A model generated the notes under the pieces. The model was not told where the DNA came from. It searched no databases and was given only the letters and a program-made list of their open reading frames with translations. From assembly GCA_033439795.1 (NCBI GenBank), contig JAUTDP010000007.1, positions 1,240,001 through 1,304,000 on the forward strand: a stretch of 64,000 nucleotides of DNA, in the 5' to 3' direction. The position numbers and the translations under genes are program-made. The DNA comes from Sordaria brevicollis (lineage: Eukaryota; Ascomycota; Sordariomycetes; Sordariales; Sordariaceae). Shown here piece by piece: positions 26,376 to 39,829 of this stretch. Every line of letters starts with the position of its first letter. Positions within the stretch are counted from its first letter, which is position 1.

Positions 26376-28140
26376 ACTGCTTTAGAACCGGAAACGCCAA
26401 TTTCTAATCGAGGAACGCTCCAAAACGAAAACCGATAATAGGAATCGACTTAAAAGGGTCTTTTACGTCCCTTATAATATCCCGCGACGAATATAACGAC
26501 GACGATATATCGTTATTACCGATAGTAATTAATAGCGGCAACCGTAAATTCGAAAATAGCGTCCATAACCCGCTTATAGGATTCTTAATTTATAATAACC
26601 CTAATATAGCGTACGTTACAAAGATTTCGGAAAAAACGTAAGAAGACGACGAAATTATAAAGAAATTTATCGCTAAAGCGAATAAATTTTTAAATTACAA
26701 CGCCATTTCGCTCGAGGATTATAATTAAATTCGTAAATTATTTAACGAATATACGAAAATCCTTACGAAGAAAAGTAAAATAATACGCCCCGAAATTAAT
26801 AAAATTAATAATAATTAAATTATTATTAAAAAGGATTTTAATAATTTAAAGAAAACAATCCTATAGGAATTATAAAAAAATATTAAAAAAGCGTTAAAAA
26901 TATAAGCCGGAATTATAAAAGACATTCTTCTTAAAACCAGGTCTATTTTTTAATATATTATAATTATTACCTCCCTCCCAAAAATATTCTTCGTTAATTA
27001 TAATTATACCCTCTTTATCCAAAATATTATAATTAATATTTAATATTCGAAATAAACGAACGAAGAAATTAAAATTTAAATCGAAAAAATACTTCGCAAC
27101 TTAAGGATTAATACTTTTAATATTATATAAACCGCTATGAAATTATTTATAACCGGAAATTATAAAATTATATTCGATAACGTTATACGCGAATAATATT
27201 AATAATATTAAAATTAAATTAAAAAAATTTTTAGCAAAAAAGCGTTCGTATTTTTAAATATTATTATATTAATCGCTAAAAGGTTTCTTTAAATAAATAT
27301 CGCCGAATATATAAAAATAGAGGATATTATTTATAAAATATAATAGGCGAACCCAACCGCTTCTATTATTAAAATACGCCTATAGAAAAAAAGGATTAAC
27401 GAAAATAAGGGACTCCTTATAATAAAAATTATAATTATAAAGGTAGCCGAAATTCTTTATAAAGGATTTTTCCTTTAAAAAAACGGCGTATATATTTACA
27501 AACTATTTACTTTTTCGGTTAATATTTAATAATATTATATTTATTAAAGTATAAAATATTTAAAAAAGTTTTATTATAACGTTAACGTCTATAAACGTTA
27601 TAATAAAGATAAATATAATAAAAATTATTTTAAAAAAGCGAATTACCCGTTTAATAAAAATAAATTATTAATTTTTTATATTCTATATAAAAAATACGGG
27701 TATTATACTTTCGAAAAAAAAATATACCTTATTTTTAAGAAAATTATTACGAAGGCTATTATAAAATACGCCGAAAAGTTATATTCATTTATATATTAAA
27801 AGGACCCTAAAAAAAATATTATATTAAAACCGGCGGTAGTAAAGGATAATAAGGATATCAATTTCTTTAATACCCCCCTTACCGTTTATATTATTATTAT
27901 TTATAAAAAGGAATTTAAAAGCGGAAATAAAGGTTATACTTATAAACGGATTAATAAACCCTCTATTAAACCGAAATTAACGGTTAAAAGCCCGATAAAT
28001 ACGTTTACGAACTTTTAGGGTTCGGGTACTCGGAACGGCGCTAATTTAATCGCTACCGCTAAATTAATTACTTAAAAGGAAAAAATTCCTACTCCTACTC
28101 TATTTATAAGGTTAGAAGATATTCCTTTATAGAGTAATTA
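26376..28140 (+). pseudogene. LINE ORF1 remnant in L7
   Basis: Gag-like RNA-binding protein, about 580 codons. The N-terminal segment has an acidic cluster near codons 35-45. The middle reads IKKDFNDLKK-like, with predicted helices. The Cys/His-rich region (about 27525-27720) contains two or three degraded CCHC knuckles (KDKYNKNYF and RKYGYYTFEKK segments, in which Tyr stands for Cys or His). The Thr/Pro-rich tail (28080-28125) ends it. The frame is open right up to the element 5' end with no obvious ATG. Numerous TAA/TAG stops. Confidence 0.75.
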
Positions 28141-28155
28141 ATAATCTAATTAAAA

Positions 28156-31100
28156 ATATTCTATTAGAATATAGGGAAATCGTATGAGAGAAGGAAATTA
28201 TTATTCGAATAGGAGGAGATTTATAATATTATAACGATTTAAAAATTGGGTAAAAATTTAAATAAAGATATTTATCGTTTATAGGGCGGTAAATATATTG
28301 GGGTAAATTATTTAAAAAAGGGGAGGGCGGTTATTTACGTAAATAAGAAATAGAATTTTAAGGACCTAAATTTTTATATTAGAAAAAATTAAGCCTTTAT
28401 AATATTTAAAAATTTAAAAGAATTATTAATCGTTTATTCGATTTATTCCTTTATTAAAACGTATAGAATATTAGAATACGAATAAAAGTTTCCCCTCTTC
28501 GAATTCTTCGAAGAGAAACCTTCGGTAAAATATTAAATCGTAGCCGTCGGAAATTTTAATTTTTATTATTCTAATTAGGATTTAAAGAATAAAATTAGCC
28601 TAAAAGCCGAAAAATTCTTTATATAAATACGATAATAATATATATAATTTATTATTTTTAAAGGGGAGCCGACCCGTATAAGTAATATAATATAAGAAGA
28701 GAGAAATAAAATAATTAATTATATATAAATAATATTAGAAATCGAAATTAAATATTAGGGGGCGTAATAGTACGAATAAACCGGCTCGGATTATTATCTA
28801 TAAGAAATTTAAATTTATATTAAAAAAAGGTTAAAAAAATAGAAGTAAAGGAAAGTTATAATTAAAATTTAATAAATACGGAAAAAGTATAAGAGGTAAT
28901 ATTATAATAAATTTCGGTTTCGGCGAAGATCGATATAAAAAAGGAATTAAAATTTATATTCGATAAATTTAATAGAGAATTTATAAATATAGCGGAAGAA
29001 TTCGTCCCGTACCGGAAAAAAAATCGAAGGAGAAGAACGAAATAATAAATATTAGAATATAAAATAGCGATAAAAAATACGAAGCGGAAATAGTAGAAAT
29101 AATATAAAGAAAAAATATCTTCGAATTAAATAAAATTCGTAGAAATATTAATAAAAAAAAGAAGGATTAATATAAAAATTTAATAAATAATATAATAAAA
29201 AGGCGTCGAAAGGGCGTTAAAAAATTTAAATAAATTTTAAACCTTTAAAAAATAGGCCCGTACCCGAAATTATTTATTAATAAACCTATTTAAATTTTCA
29301 ATTTTTAAAAAATACGAAGGAATAAAAAAAATCGAAGATTATAATAATAAAGCGAATATTTTCGCCGAATGTTTCTTCCTGAAAGTAAATATCCTTACGG
29401 ATTATTTATTTAATTAAACCCTTCTTTTAAATACCGACGATTCGTTATTTATTAACGAATTAATTATTAAGGAAAATATTTAAAAAATTTTATTTCGAAT
29501 AGCTCTAAATAAAGTATTAAGCGTCGATTAATATTCGAATGGATTTTTAAAGATTTATAAGGAATTATTTTAAAAAATTATAACCGCTTTCGCGGTTGCG
29601 AATTTTCGTTTTAAGTATTTTTTATAACGGTTTAAAAACGTAAAAATAATCGTTTTTAAAAAATTAAGAAAAACCGCCGTATAATAAAAATTGGCCGGTA
29701 TATAGAGGCTAATTTTATTATTAAATAACGTCGGGAAAATCTTCGAAGTATTCGTTATTAAAAAATTTATTTAAACTATAGAAGAATTTAACCTCTTATT
29801 AAAGGGTTAAATAAACAATCGGGTAAATTATTCGACCGAATTTACTATTCGTATTATTATAAATATTATATATATAATTTAAAAATTTAAAGCTATTATA
29901 TCGTTAATACTCCTTAATTTTAAAGGCGTATTTAATTAAATTAATTATAGGTAATTATTATATATCCTATAGGAAATACGACTTTTATAATAAATTTTCG
30001 AATAGATAACGAATTTTATTAATAAACGAAGAAGTTCCCTTTTCTTCGATAACGAAATATCCGTTTCTTATATTATAGAAGCCGGAGTATTTTAAAGCTC
30101 CCTTTTTTTTCTAATTTTTTTTATCCTTTTTATTACTTTATTATATTGTAAATTAATTATAGTTAAAAATATAATTATAATTAGCTTCGCCGACGATATT
30201 AATATCGTCGTTATAATAAAGATTACCGAAGAGAATTGTAGGATATTTTAAACGGTATAGGAAATTTATTCTAAATAAGTAGGGGAGAGAAGTATAAAAT
30301 TTAAAACGAATAAAACGGAATTAATATATTTTACGCGGATAAGGGTATTAAGAATAAAGATTTTTTAATTCGGGGATATTATATTTCGACCAATAGAATT
30401 AATAAGATTCCTAAACGTTTAATTAAATTATAAATTTAATTATTAAATTTATACGGAGGTTATTAAAAAGAAAATTAAAATTTAAATAAATACGTTAACC
30501 TAATTAACCGTAAAGATTTGGGGTTATTCCTTCGCTCGCGTAAAGGAAATTTATACTAAATATATTCGAAGCGTAATTATATATAAAATTTTAATTTTCT
30601 ATTAATTAATAAAAATATATAATAAACCCCGAAGGATAATAATCGGATTAATTAAATATTAAATTAAATGTTTAAAAATCGTCGTTAGGGCGTATAAAGT
30701 TATACTAATATAAAATTTTAAAACGGAAATTTTTTACCCATTATTCGACCTTTATTTTAATAAATAAGTAAAGGCTTTCGAAAAGAAATTCACTTATACG
30801 GATTAGGTTAAATTCGTCCGAAGAATAATAATTTAAATAATTAATTATATTTAAATAAAACGAATAAAAAATCGATTATTTATTAATAAATTAGAAAATA
30901 ATACCGCTAAAGTTAAATAAATAGAGGAATAAATACTAACGGAGAATTTTATAGCGATTATAACGGGACCGCCCCTAATAATAGGTATACCTATTTAATT
31001 ATTATAACCGCTAGAACCTTTAACCTTTAATCGAAAAGTATAATTAAAAGACGTTATAAAGAGAAAATAGGTATCGTATTATAATTATTAATTAATAATA

Positions 31101-31575
31101 GCAGTAATTAAATTAAATCGGCGGTATAAATTTACGATTATTAATTTCAACCCGAAATTTAATAATATTATAATAAAACGGTATATAATTAATTAGAAAA
31201 AGAAAAAGCGGAAGAGAATTTAATTTTCGGAAGATAATAAAAATTATTATTTATTAACGAAAATAAAGAATTTCCTTTTCGTCTAAGCGAGAATAGAAGT
31301 AATCGGCTTTAAGGTTTTCCTTTTTTAAAAGAGAATCCCTAATATTAATACCCTTATTTATTTATATAAATTAAAACGAAAAATATTTTATTATATTATA
31401 TTCGAATATTTTTAGATAATAAATACGTAATTCGTAATAACCGATTAGCTGTAAATATAAAAATAATTCTAAATTTATTTAAACGATAGAATTAAAACCG
31501 AAAGGATTTTATTATAAATACTTCGATTAGGACGATTAAATAAATACTGCTTAATAATCGAATTAAAAGAAGAAT
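28156..31575 (+). pseudogene. LINE ORF2 remnant in L7
   Basis: Endonuclease: QNIGK-like start at 28156, YNIITI box at 28222, VGNFNFYYSN at 28549-28575. RT: the conserved RPISLLN-x-x-GK segment, read here as RLILLLNNVGK near 29705-29740, and an intact SFADDINIVV box near 30180-30210. C-terminus: NSLLVQARTE-like segment near 31265-31300 followed by a degraded C-x-CG...H...C cluster to about 31400. This architecture (EN, RT, C-terminal zinc-like motif, no recognised RNase H) fits Tad-like LINEs of fungi. Non-functional. Confidence 0.87.
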
Positions 31576-31848
31576 AGCGAAACGAATTCGTTCGCTATTT
31601 TTAATTTTCTTTTTTTCCTTTTCTTTTACTTTTATTTACTAATACGTTAAAATAAAAACGGGGGAGGATTTCTATTTAATTAAGAATTTATCGGGCCGCG
31701 AAAGCGACGACCTATTTAATTATTACTTCTTTTTATAATTAATTAAAACTTTTAATATTTTATTATTATTAGCGAGTAAACGGTTTTATTCGTCGAATTA
31801 ACGAATATATTAACGTATAATATTAATTATAAATTAATACTAAATGAA

Positions 31849-32820
31849 TTAATTATTATTAATAAGAACGGGATTAGTAAAATAAATAGCCGGCGAATTA
31901 ATTTTTATTAAGGAATTATTACGGGAAGGTATACGAATGCCGCTATTATTCGGAAGAATTTTATTATTACCGTTACGAAATAAATTACTATTATTATTAT
32001 AGGGTAAATTATTATTATTATTATAGGGGATATTATTTAAAGGAATATAATCGTCGATTAAATTATCCTTATCAAAAAAGAGGAATTCGTAATAGCCTTT
32101 TTAAAAGTAATTATTAACCGATTATTTTCTATAGCGAATAAATTGCTTTAGAATACCGGTAAAATTATCGTTAGTAAAACGAAGGTGAATTATACCGGTA
32201 AATTCCTTAATAATAATATGGAGGCGGATAAAATAGTCGTAGAATTCGCTACTAATTAAGTCTTTAATAATAACCTTCTTTTAGAAAGTATTACGGAAAT
32301 TATAAAAGTTATAAAATATATCGATTATATAATATAAAACCGCTAAAATATATTAAGTAATTTAATTAAATTTATTTAAAAACGAATTAGAATAAGAAAT
32401 ATTAATAATATAGAAAATAGTAATTTATTTAAATAATTAGGGATATAGTAAATCGATTTAATAATAACCTTTATATAAATATTATAATTTAGGATAATTA
32501 AAAAGGCAAAAAGGGCTTTAATTAATTAGAAAGTATAAGCGAAATATAGGGGAGTATAAATATAATTTCGGAAAGGTTAATATAAAAATAAAATGTAATA
32601 GAGGAAAGATTTACCCTTTTTTTAATATATAAAAGAATTTATTATTATTAAAACGTTTAATAATACGTTCGAAATTAATTTTAATATTAATATTAACCGT
32701 ATTAAATATAGGAATTAGTAAAAGAAGGTAAAGGGGAAATAAATTTTCGCCTTTATTTTCGTTAGAAATTTTTATTATTTTATAGAACGCTTTAACGCAT
32801 TTTTAATAAAAAATAGCTAT
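31849..32820 (-). pseudogene. Antisense ORF of LINE L7 (972 nt)
   Basis: Reverse-strand frame from the start-equivalent codon 32820 (ATA) to TAA at 31849. It sits wholly downstream of ORF2, so it is not a mirror of ORF2 coding. Confidence 0.58.
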
Positions 32821-33336
32821 TTTAAATCGATTATTATTATTAAAGGAAGGAAAAGTTTAAAAAAATCCGGAGGATAAAGGGTTTTTATATTTAAGGGAGG
32901 GAGGTCTTTACGTTAATATAAATTATAGTAGAAATTTAATTATAATAAGGGGAAGAAGAAAATAAAAAAAATAAAGGAAGGTTTAATAATTAAGAGGTTT
33001 AATAGCGGTTAAAAGGGTAAATAAGCGGGGGAATAGAAGGCGAAAAACGGTAATAAATAGGGGATAGGACGGTAGATTAAAAAAGTAGAGCGGTTTAATA
33101 TTTTAACGTAACGGTAAATAGAAAGGATAAGACGGATATTAATTACGTTAGTAGTAAGTATATATTATAATTATAAAACGCCGAAGAAGCGGCGCGGATA
33201 AATCCGCACCGGGAAATATAACCGGGGTTTTTATCCGGGGCACTTAACGCCTACGGTTTTATCCTACGGGGAATCGGAGATAGACCCTATACTATATTGG
33301 CGCTATAGATTTAGCTAGGGAATAAAAATCTTACTT

Positions 33337-33356
33337 TTTTATCCGCCTCTATATCG
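33337..33356. repeat. Target-site duplication of L7, right copy
   Basis: Partner of 26346-26365 (18 of 20 bases identical). Confidence 0.9.
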
Positions 33357-33721
33357 TTATTAAGGAATTTACCGGCGTAATTCGCTTTTACTTTATTAAT
33401 AACGGCTTTACCGGTATTTTAAAGTAATTTATTCGCTATAGAAAGTAATCGGTTAATAATTATTTTTAAAAAGGTTATTACGAATTTTTCCTTTCTAATA
33501 AAAATAATTTAATCGGCGGTTATATTCCTTCGGGTAGTATCCTTTATAATAATAGTAATAATTTATTCTATAATAATAATAGTAATTTATTTCGTAATAA
33601 TAATAGTGGAATTTTTTAAAGTAGTAATAGTATTTATATACTTTCCCGTAGTAATTTTTTAATAGAGATTAATTCGCTAATTATTCGTTCTATTAATCCC
33701 GTTTTTATTAATAATAATTAA
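33357..33721 (+). pseudogene. Antisense ORF of LINE L6, second part
   Basis: The final 365 nt of the 972-nt frame begun at 25759. A GGYIPSGSILYNNSNN run is readable near 33510-33560, and the frame stops at TAA 33719-33721. Confidence 0.58.
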
Positions 33722-33999
33722 TTCGATTAGCGTTAATTCGTAATTAATATTATACGTTAATATATTCGTTAATTCGATAAGTAAAACCGTTTATTCGTTA
33801 ATAATAATAAAATATTAAAAATTTTAATTAATTATAAAAAGAAATAATAATTAAATAGGTCGTCGCTTTTATAGCCCAATAGATTTATAATTAAATAGAA
33901 ATCCTCCCTCCGTCTTCGTTCTAGCGTATTAATAAATAAAAGTAAAAGAAAAGGAAAAAAAGAAAATTAAAAGTAATAAGCGAATTTATTTCGCCGTTT

Positions 34000-36900
34000 T
34001 TCTTTTAATTCGATTATTAGGCGGTATTTATTTAATCGTTTTAACCGAAGTACTTATAATAGGATTCTTTCGGCCTTAATTCTATTATTTAAGTAAATTT
34101 AGAATTATTTTTACGTTTATAGCTAATTAATTATTATAAATTATATATTTATTATCTAAAAATATTTAAATATAATATAATAAAATATTTCCCATTTTAA
34201 TCCGTATAAATAAATAAGGGTATTAATATTAAGGATTCTCTTTTAAAAAAGGAAAACTTTAAGGCCGATTACTTCCGTTTTCGTTTAAACGAAGAGGGAG
34301 CTTTTTATTTTCGTTAATAAATAATAATTTTTATCGTTTTTTAAAGGTTAGGTTCTTTTCCGTTTCTTCTTTTTTTAATTAATAATATACCGTTTTATTA
34401 TAATATTATTAAATTTCGGGTCGAAATTAATAATTATAAATTTATACCGCCGATTTAATTTAATTATTATTATTATTAATTAATAATTATAGCGTAATAT
34501 TTACTTTCTTTTCGTAGCGTCCTTTAATTATACTTTTCGATCGAAGGTTAAAGGTTTTAGCAGTTATAATAATTGAATAGGTACGTCCGTTACTAAGGGC
34601 GGTCCTATTATAATTATTATAAAATTCTTTATTAGTACTTATTTTTCCGCCTATTTAATTTTAATAATACCGTTTTCTAATTTATTAATAAATAATCGAT
34701 TTTTTATTCGTTTTATTTAAATATAATTAATTATTTAAATTATTATTCTTCGGACGAATTTAATTTAATTTATATAGGCGAATTTCTTTTTAAAAGCCTT
34801 TATTTATTTATTAAAGTAAAAATCGAATAGCGGGTAAAAAATTTCTATTTTAAAATTTTATACCGGCGTAGTTTTATACGCCCCGGCGACGATTTTTAAA
34901 TATTTAGTTTGGTATTTAATTAATCCGATTATTATTTTTCGGAATTTATTATATATTTTTATTAATTAGTAGAAAATTGAAACTTTATATATAATTATAC
35001 TTCGAATATATTTAGTATAAATTTCTTTCGTATAAGCGAAGGAATAATTCTAAATCTTTATAGCTAATTAAATTAATATATTCGTTTAAATTTTTATTTT
35101 CTTTTTAATAGCTTCTGCGTAAGTTCGATAATTAAATTTATAATTTAATTAAACGCTCAGGAATTTTATCGATTCCGTCGGTCGAAATATAATATCCTTA
35201 AATTGGAGAATTTCCATTCTTAGTACTTTCGTTTATATAAAATATATTAATTCCGGTTTATTTATTTTAAATTTTATATTTCTCTCCCCTATTTATTCGG
35301 AGTAAATTTTTTATACCGTTTAAAATATCCTATAATTCTCTTCGGTAATTTTTATTATAGTAATAATATTAATATTATTAGTAAAGCCGATTATAATTAT
35401 ATTTTTAATTATAATTAATTTATAATATAATAAGGTAATAAAGAGGATAAAAAGAATTAAAGAGAGGGGGGAGTTTTAGAGTATTCCGGCTTTTATAATA
35501 TAGGGAGCGGATATTTCGTCGTTAAAGAAAAGGGAACCTCTTTATCCGTTAACGAAATTTATTATTTATTTAAAAATTTATTATAGGAATTATATTTCTT
35601 ATAGAATATATAATAATTATTTATAATTAATTTTATCGAATACGCTTTTAAAATTAAAGAGTATTAGCGATATAACGGTTCCGAACTTTTAGGCCGTATA
35701 TATAATATTTATAACGATACGGATATTAAATTCGGTCGAATAGCTTATCTAATTATTTATTTAGCCTTTTGGTAGGAGGTTAAATTCTTTTACAATTTAA
35801 GTAAATTTTTTAATAACGAACGCTTCGAAAATTTTCCCGACGTTATTTAATAATGAAATTAACCTTTATACGCCGGTTAATTTTTATTATATAGCGGTTT
35901 TTTTTAATTTTTTAAGAATAATTACTTTTATATTTTTAAATTATTATAGGAAGTATTTAAAACGAAAGTTCGTAATTACAAAAGCGGTTATAATTTTTCG
36001 GAATAATTCTTTACAAATTTTTAAAAATTTATTCGAATATTAATCGATATTTAGTATTTTATTCGGAATTATCCGAAATAAAACTTTTTAAATATCCTCT
36101 TCGGTAATTAATTCGTTAATAAATAACGAATTATTAATATTTAGGGGAAGGGTTTAATTAGGTAAATAGTCCGTAAAGACGTTTACTTTTAGGAAAAAAC
36201 GTTTAACGAAAATATTTGTTTTATTATTATAATTTTCGATTTTTTTTATTCCTTTATATTATTTAAAAATTAAGAGTTTAAACGGGTTTATTAATAAATA
36301 ATTTTGGGTACGGGCTTATTTTTCGAAGGTTTAAAATTTATTTAAATTTTTTAACGCCTTTTTAATACCTTTTTACTATATTATTTATTAAATTTTTGCG
36401 TTAATCCTTTTTTTTTTTATCGATATTTCTACGAATTTTATTTAATTTGAAAATATCCTTTCTTTATATTATTTCTATTATTTCTACTTCGTATTTTTCG
36501 TCGCTATTTTATATTTTAACGTTTATTATTTTATTTTTTTCCTTCGACTTTTTTTCTAATATAAGACGAATTCTTCCGTTATATTTATAAATTTTCTATT
36601 AAATTTATTAAATATAAATTCTAATTCCTTTTTTATATTAATTTTCGCCGGGATTGAAATCCGTTATAATATCGCTTTTCGTACTTTTTTTATATTTATT
36701 AAATTCTAATTATAATTTTCCTTTACTTCCGTTTTCTTAATTTTTTTTCCGGTATAGATTTAGATTTTTCAAAGATAATAGTCTAAACCGGTTTATTTAT
36801 ATCGTTACGCCCTTTAATATTCGGTTTCGATTTTTAATATTATTTATATATAATCGATTATTTCATTTTTCTTTTTTTATATTACGTTATTTATATAGGT

Positions 36901-37415
36901 TAATTCCTTTTTAGGGGTAATAAATTATATATATTACCGTTATACTTATATAAGGAATTTTTCGGCTTTTAGGCTAATTTTATTTTTTAAATCTTAATTG
37001 GGATAATAGAAATTAAAGTCTTCGACGGTTACGATTTAATATCTTACCGGGGGTTTTTTTTTAAAAAATTCGAGGAAGGGAGATTTTTATTCGTATTTTA
37101 ATATTTTATACGTTTTAATAAGGGAGTAAATTAAATAAACGGTTAATAATTCTTTTAAATTTTTAAACGTTATAGAGGTTTAATTTTTTTTAATACGGAA
37201 ATTTAAATTTTTAAAGTTTTATTTTTTATTTATATAAATAACCGCCTTCCCCTTTTTTAAATAATTTACCCTAATATATTTATTATTTTATAAATAATAA
37301 ATATCTTCGTTTAAATTCCTATCCGGTTTTTAAATTATTATAACGTTGTAAATTTCCTCTTATTCGAATAATAATTTCCCTCTTTCGTACGATTTCCTTA
37401 TATTTTAATAGAATA
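34000..37415 (-). pseudogene. LINE ORF2 remnant in L6
   Basis: Reverse-strand ORF2 with the endonuclease start near 37415 and the GDFN region at about 37005-37035. The RT box reads GFTNNINI near 35365-35390 (all three key residues altered by transitions). The C-terminal motif region lies at 34190-34330. Heavily interrupted by stops. Confidence 0.83.
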
Positions 37416-37464
37416 TTTTTAATTAAATTATTAATTATTTTATAAGGGAATATTTTTTAGCTTT

Positions 37465-37469
37465 ATAGG
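37465..37469. repeat. 5-bp target-site duplication of G1, left copy
   Basis: atagg directly before the 5' LTR, matching atagg at 44363-44367 directly after the 3' LTR. Five-bp duplications are usual for Ty3/gypsy integrases. Confidence 0.9.
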
Positions 37470-37752
37470 TGTGACGGCACGGCTCACCCGCTGGTCACCT
37501 GACTTATCACATATCACCAGGTTGCTCAGGGAACTAGGGATTTGCTATTGTAAGTTACTTATTCATGCCAGCGAACGCTGCACAGCCATTTACCCGCACA
37601 ACCCATTTACTCTATAGAACGTAGGGCCTATATCTTTCCGCCCACGCTTCCATTCTTATACGATTAATTTTCCTTTTTTCTCCATTTTACAATTTTCTAT
37701 CAATTAAGGATTATTATTATTTTATTACAAGCCCTTCCTTTTTGCCGTAATA
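37470..37752 (+). repeat. G1 5' LTR (283 bp)
   Basis: Starts tgtgacggcacgg and ends gccgtaata (originally gccgtgaca, as in the 3' LTR). Its first 70 bp are nearly unmutated (many CpA retained), while its last 110 bp carry G-to-A and C-to-T changes. This is the reverse of the pattern in the 3' LTR. Confidence 0.95.
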
Positions 37753-37960
37753 ATCGTAAGATTAAACTAATATTTATTAGGGACGATATAAAATATCCTA
37801 CTTCGAAATAAAAGAGATCACAATTAATTGCGCGCAATACGACAATCCCCCGCCCCCTATTTAAATAATTATACAATTATAACCTATACGAAATAACTAA
37901 AATACTAAACGAATAATAGCGCGCAATTAGGAAGAAGCGGCCAAATTGAAGGCGTAAGCC
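37753..37960 (+). other. G1 leader between 5' LTR and gag
   Basis: Roughly 200 bp of untranslated leader. The primer-binding site would start at 37753 (atcgtaagattaaac); I cannot assign a tRNA from it, and RIP may have altered it. Confidence 0.5.
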
Positions 37961-39785
37961 GCTAATAAGGTCGATTTCGAATTAGCCAAATTGAATTAAA
38001 AAGAGACCCTTATCGCGAAGACCCGCTTAAATTGCAAGTTTATCGATAATTATCGCGTTTCTACGGCTTAAAAGGTTTAAAGTACCGCTAAAGAAATTAA
38101 TAACCCCGATACCGCTATTTTCGAATATTATAACGCTTATATAATTCCCGAAATTAAAGTCCAATATTTTCCCGATACGAAGGAATATATTGAGGAGGAT
38201 TTAAAGAATAAGATTAAGGATATTACCGCTCGCTATACCTCCGGTAAGAAAGGACCCTACTTTCTATTTAACCCTTTATTCTAGTACGAAGACCTATAGT
38301 TTAAGGGATATAGAAATTTAATAGGAATCGAGGATTTTATCGCCGAAGTTGAGAAGAATCCTAATATTATATTTAAAGAAATAAAGGCCTACATCGTCGC
38401 TATATTCGCTTATAAGAAGCAATCCGAGGAATTTTATATTATCGTTTACTATTTTAGTAAAATTATAATAAATTTAAATAATTAGATTTAGTATTTTAAA
38501 GGTATATATTATAAACCCGAAAAGTAGAAGAAGAAGGCGCGTTTTCAAATTATTATCGAAGACGACGACGAAGGTACTTAGTATTACCTTGAGGGTATCG
38601 ACGTAATAGCCCGCAAAGCTAATTAAGCTAAATATCGTACCTTCGTTATTTAAAGTATTATTCCCGATTTCAATATCTCCGACTTTAAATCCGATTATAA
38701 TAACGATAATTATTAATAAAGTAAAAAACCTACTAATTCCGATAAAGAAATAATAGAAAATTTGATAGCTATTATTATAGTTAAAGATAAAGAAATTCAA
38801 ACTTTGAATTAAATAGTCGCTAATATTATTCGCAATTCGACGCGTCGTAGTACGACCCCGGGAGGCGCCTTTATTCTTACTACTAGCGGAAAGTCTTCTA
38901 AGATTTCAGACCCCCTTATTTTCTATACCAATAAGAATAAAGATACCGTTACCTTTAAGGTTTGGTACCGTACTATACTCAATAAATTAAAGGTCAATTC
39001 TAACTATTTTACCGATAATAAAACTAAGTAAATTTATATCGAAAACCGCCTAGCCGGCTATACCGCTAAGGATCTTCAGCCTTACCTACGCAATATCTAC
39101 CCGAATTAAATCTATTCTTCTAAGGCCTTAATAGCCTATTTGAAACGTCAATACGATAACCCCAATATAATTCGTTAAGCGATCGAGGAGTTCGAAAAGC
39201 TCCGTATATATTAAGATAATTTTTATATTTTTAAGAACAAATTTATTCGTCTCGCTAACGAATATTAAATCCCCTAATCTAATTAAAAAGAAGCTTTTTA
39301 CTATCGCTTATTTACGGACCTCTAAATTAGTATAGCCCTATACGCTACTTTGGATACAGTCGACTTCGATAGATATATAAAGATTATTAAGTAAATTATT
39401 TATATATAAAAAGTAGTTAAGCGGATTATTATTACTTTATTTTTTAATTTAAATAATTATAATTGCGGAAATAATAATAGAAGTAGTAATAATAATACCG
39501 GCGGAGGAAGAGGCTCCTCTTCGATTAGAGGTAATTCTAATATTAGTAATAATAATTGAAACCTAATTAAAGAAGAGATCGATAATATATTCCATAAAGG
39601 AATATATTTTATTTATAAGGAATAAAGATATTACGTTAAAGATTATCTTAAGAAGCCCGATTCGAGCGGACGCCCTACAACCGCGACCGATTACCGTACC
39701 TACTTTTAATCTATATACGCTTATTATAAAATTAAAGATAAAGAGGAAGATAAGGGTAAGGAGAAGGATAAATTAAAAAATTAAA
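37960..39785 (+). pseudogene. G1 gag remnant
   Basis: Capsid/nucleocapsid precursor. A long N-terminal part (38000-38800) has readable runs such as KEINNPDTAIFEYYNAYI. A capsid-like domain at about 38930-39450 has the fungal gypsy pattern RLAG...LQPYLRNIYPN, then YDNPN and EFEKLRIY, then RLANEY-x-IP. A Ser/Asn/Gly linker (39470-39560) is followed by one CCHC knuckle at 39605-39646, reading Y-x-x-Y-x-x-x-x-Y-x-x-x-x-Y because Cys and His codons became Tyr. Stops are nearly all TAA/TAG at Gln or Trp positions. Confidence 0.85.
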
Positions 39786-39829
39786 TACTTTAAATAAGAT
39801 AAATTCCCGTTTAAAGAGGTTTATATAAT

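Larger units (their letters stand above)
26366..33336 (+). mobile_element. LINE copy L7, full-length, inserted in L6
   Basis: Full-length plus-strand copy of about 6.97 kb, the best reference for the element. Order: 5' terminus (actgctttagaacc) at 26376, ORF1, ORF2, antisense frame, hairpins, and 3' terminus ggaataaaaatcttactt. Extra A residues before the 5' terminus (26369-26375) are not shared by all copies and may be untemplated. Confidence 0.92.
33357..37469 (-). mobile_element. LINE copy L6, middle segment
   Basis: L6 between the L7 and G1 insertions. It holds the C-terminal end of the antisense frame, all of ORF2 and the last codons of ORF1. Confidence 0.9.

Noticed and set aside
38474..38800. 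108-codon open frame on the minus strand
   Set aside because: Mirror of the gag coding region of G1. RIP makes reverse-strand frames open and rich in I, F, N and Y.
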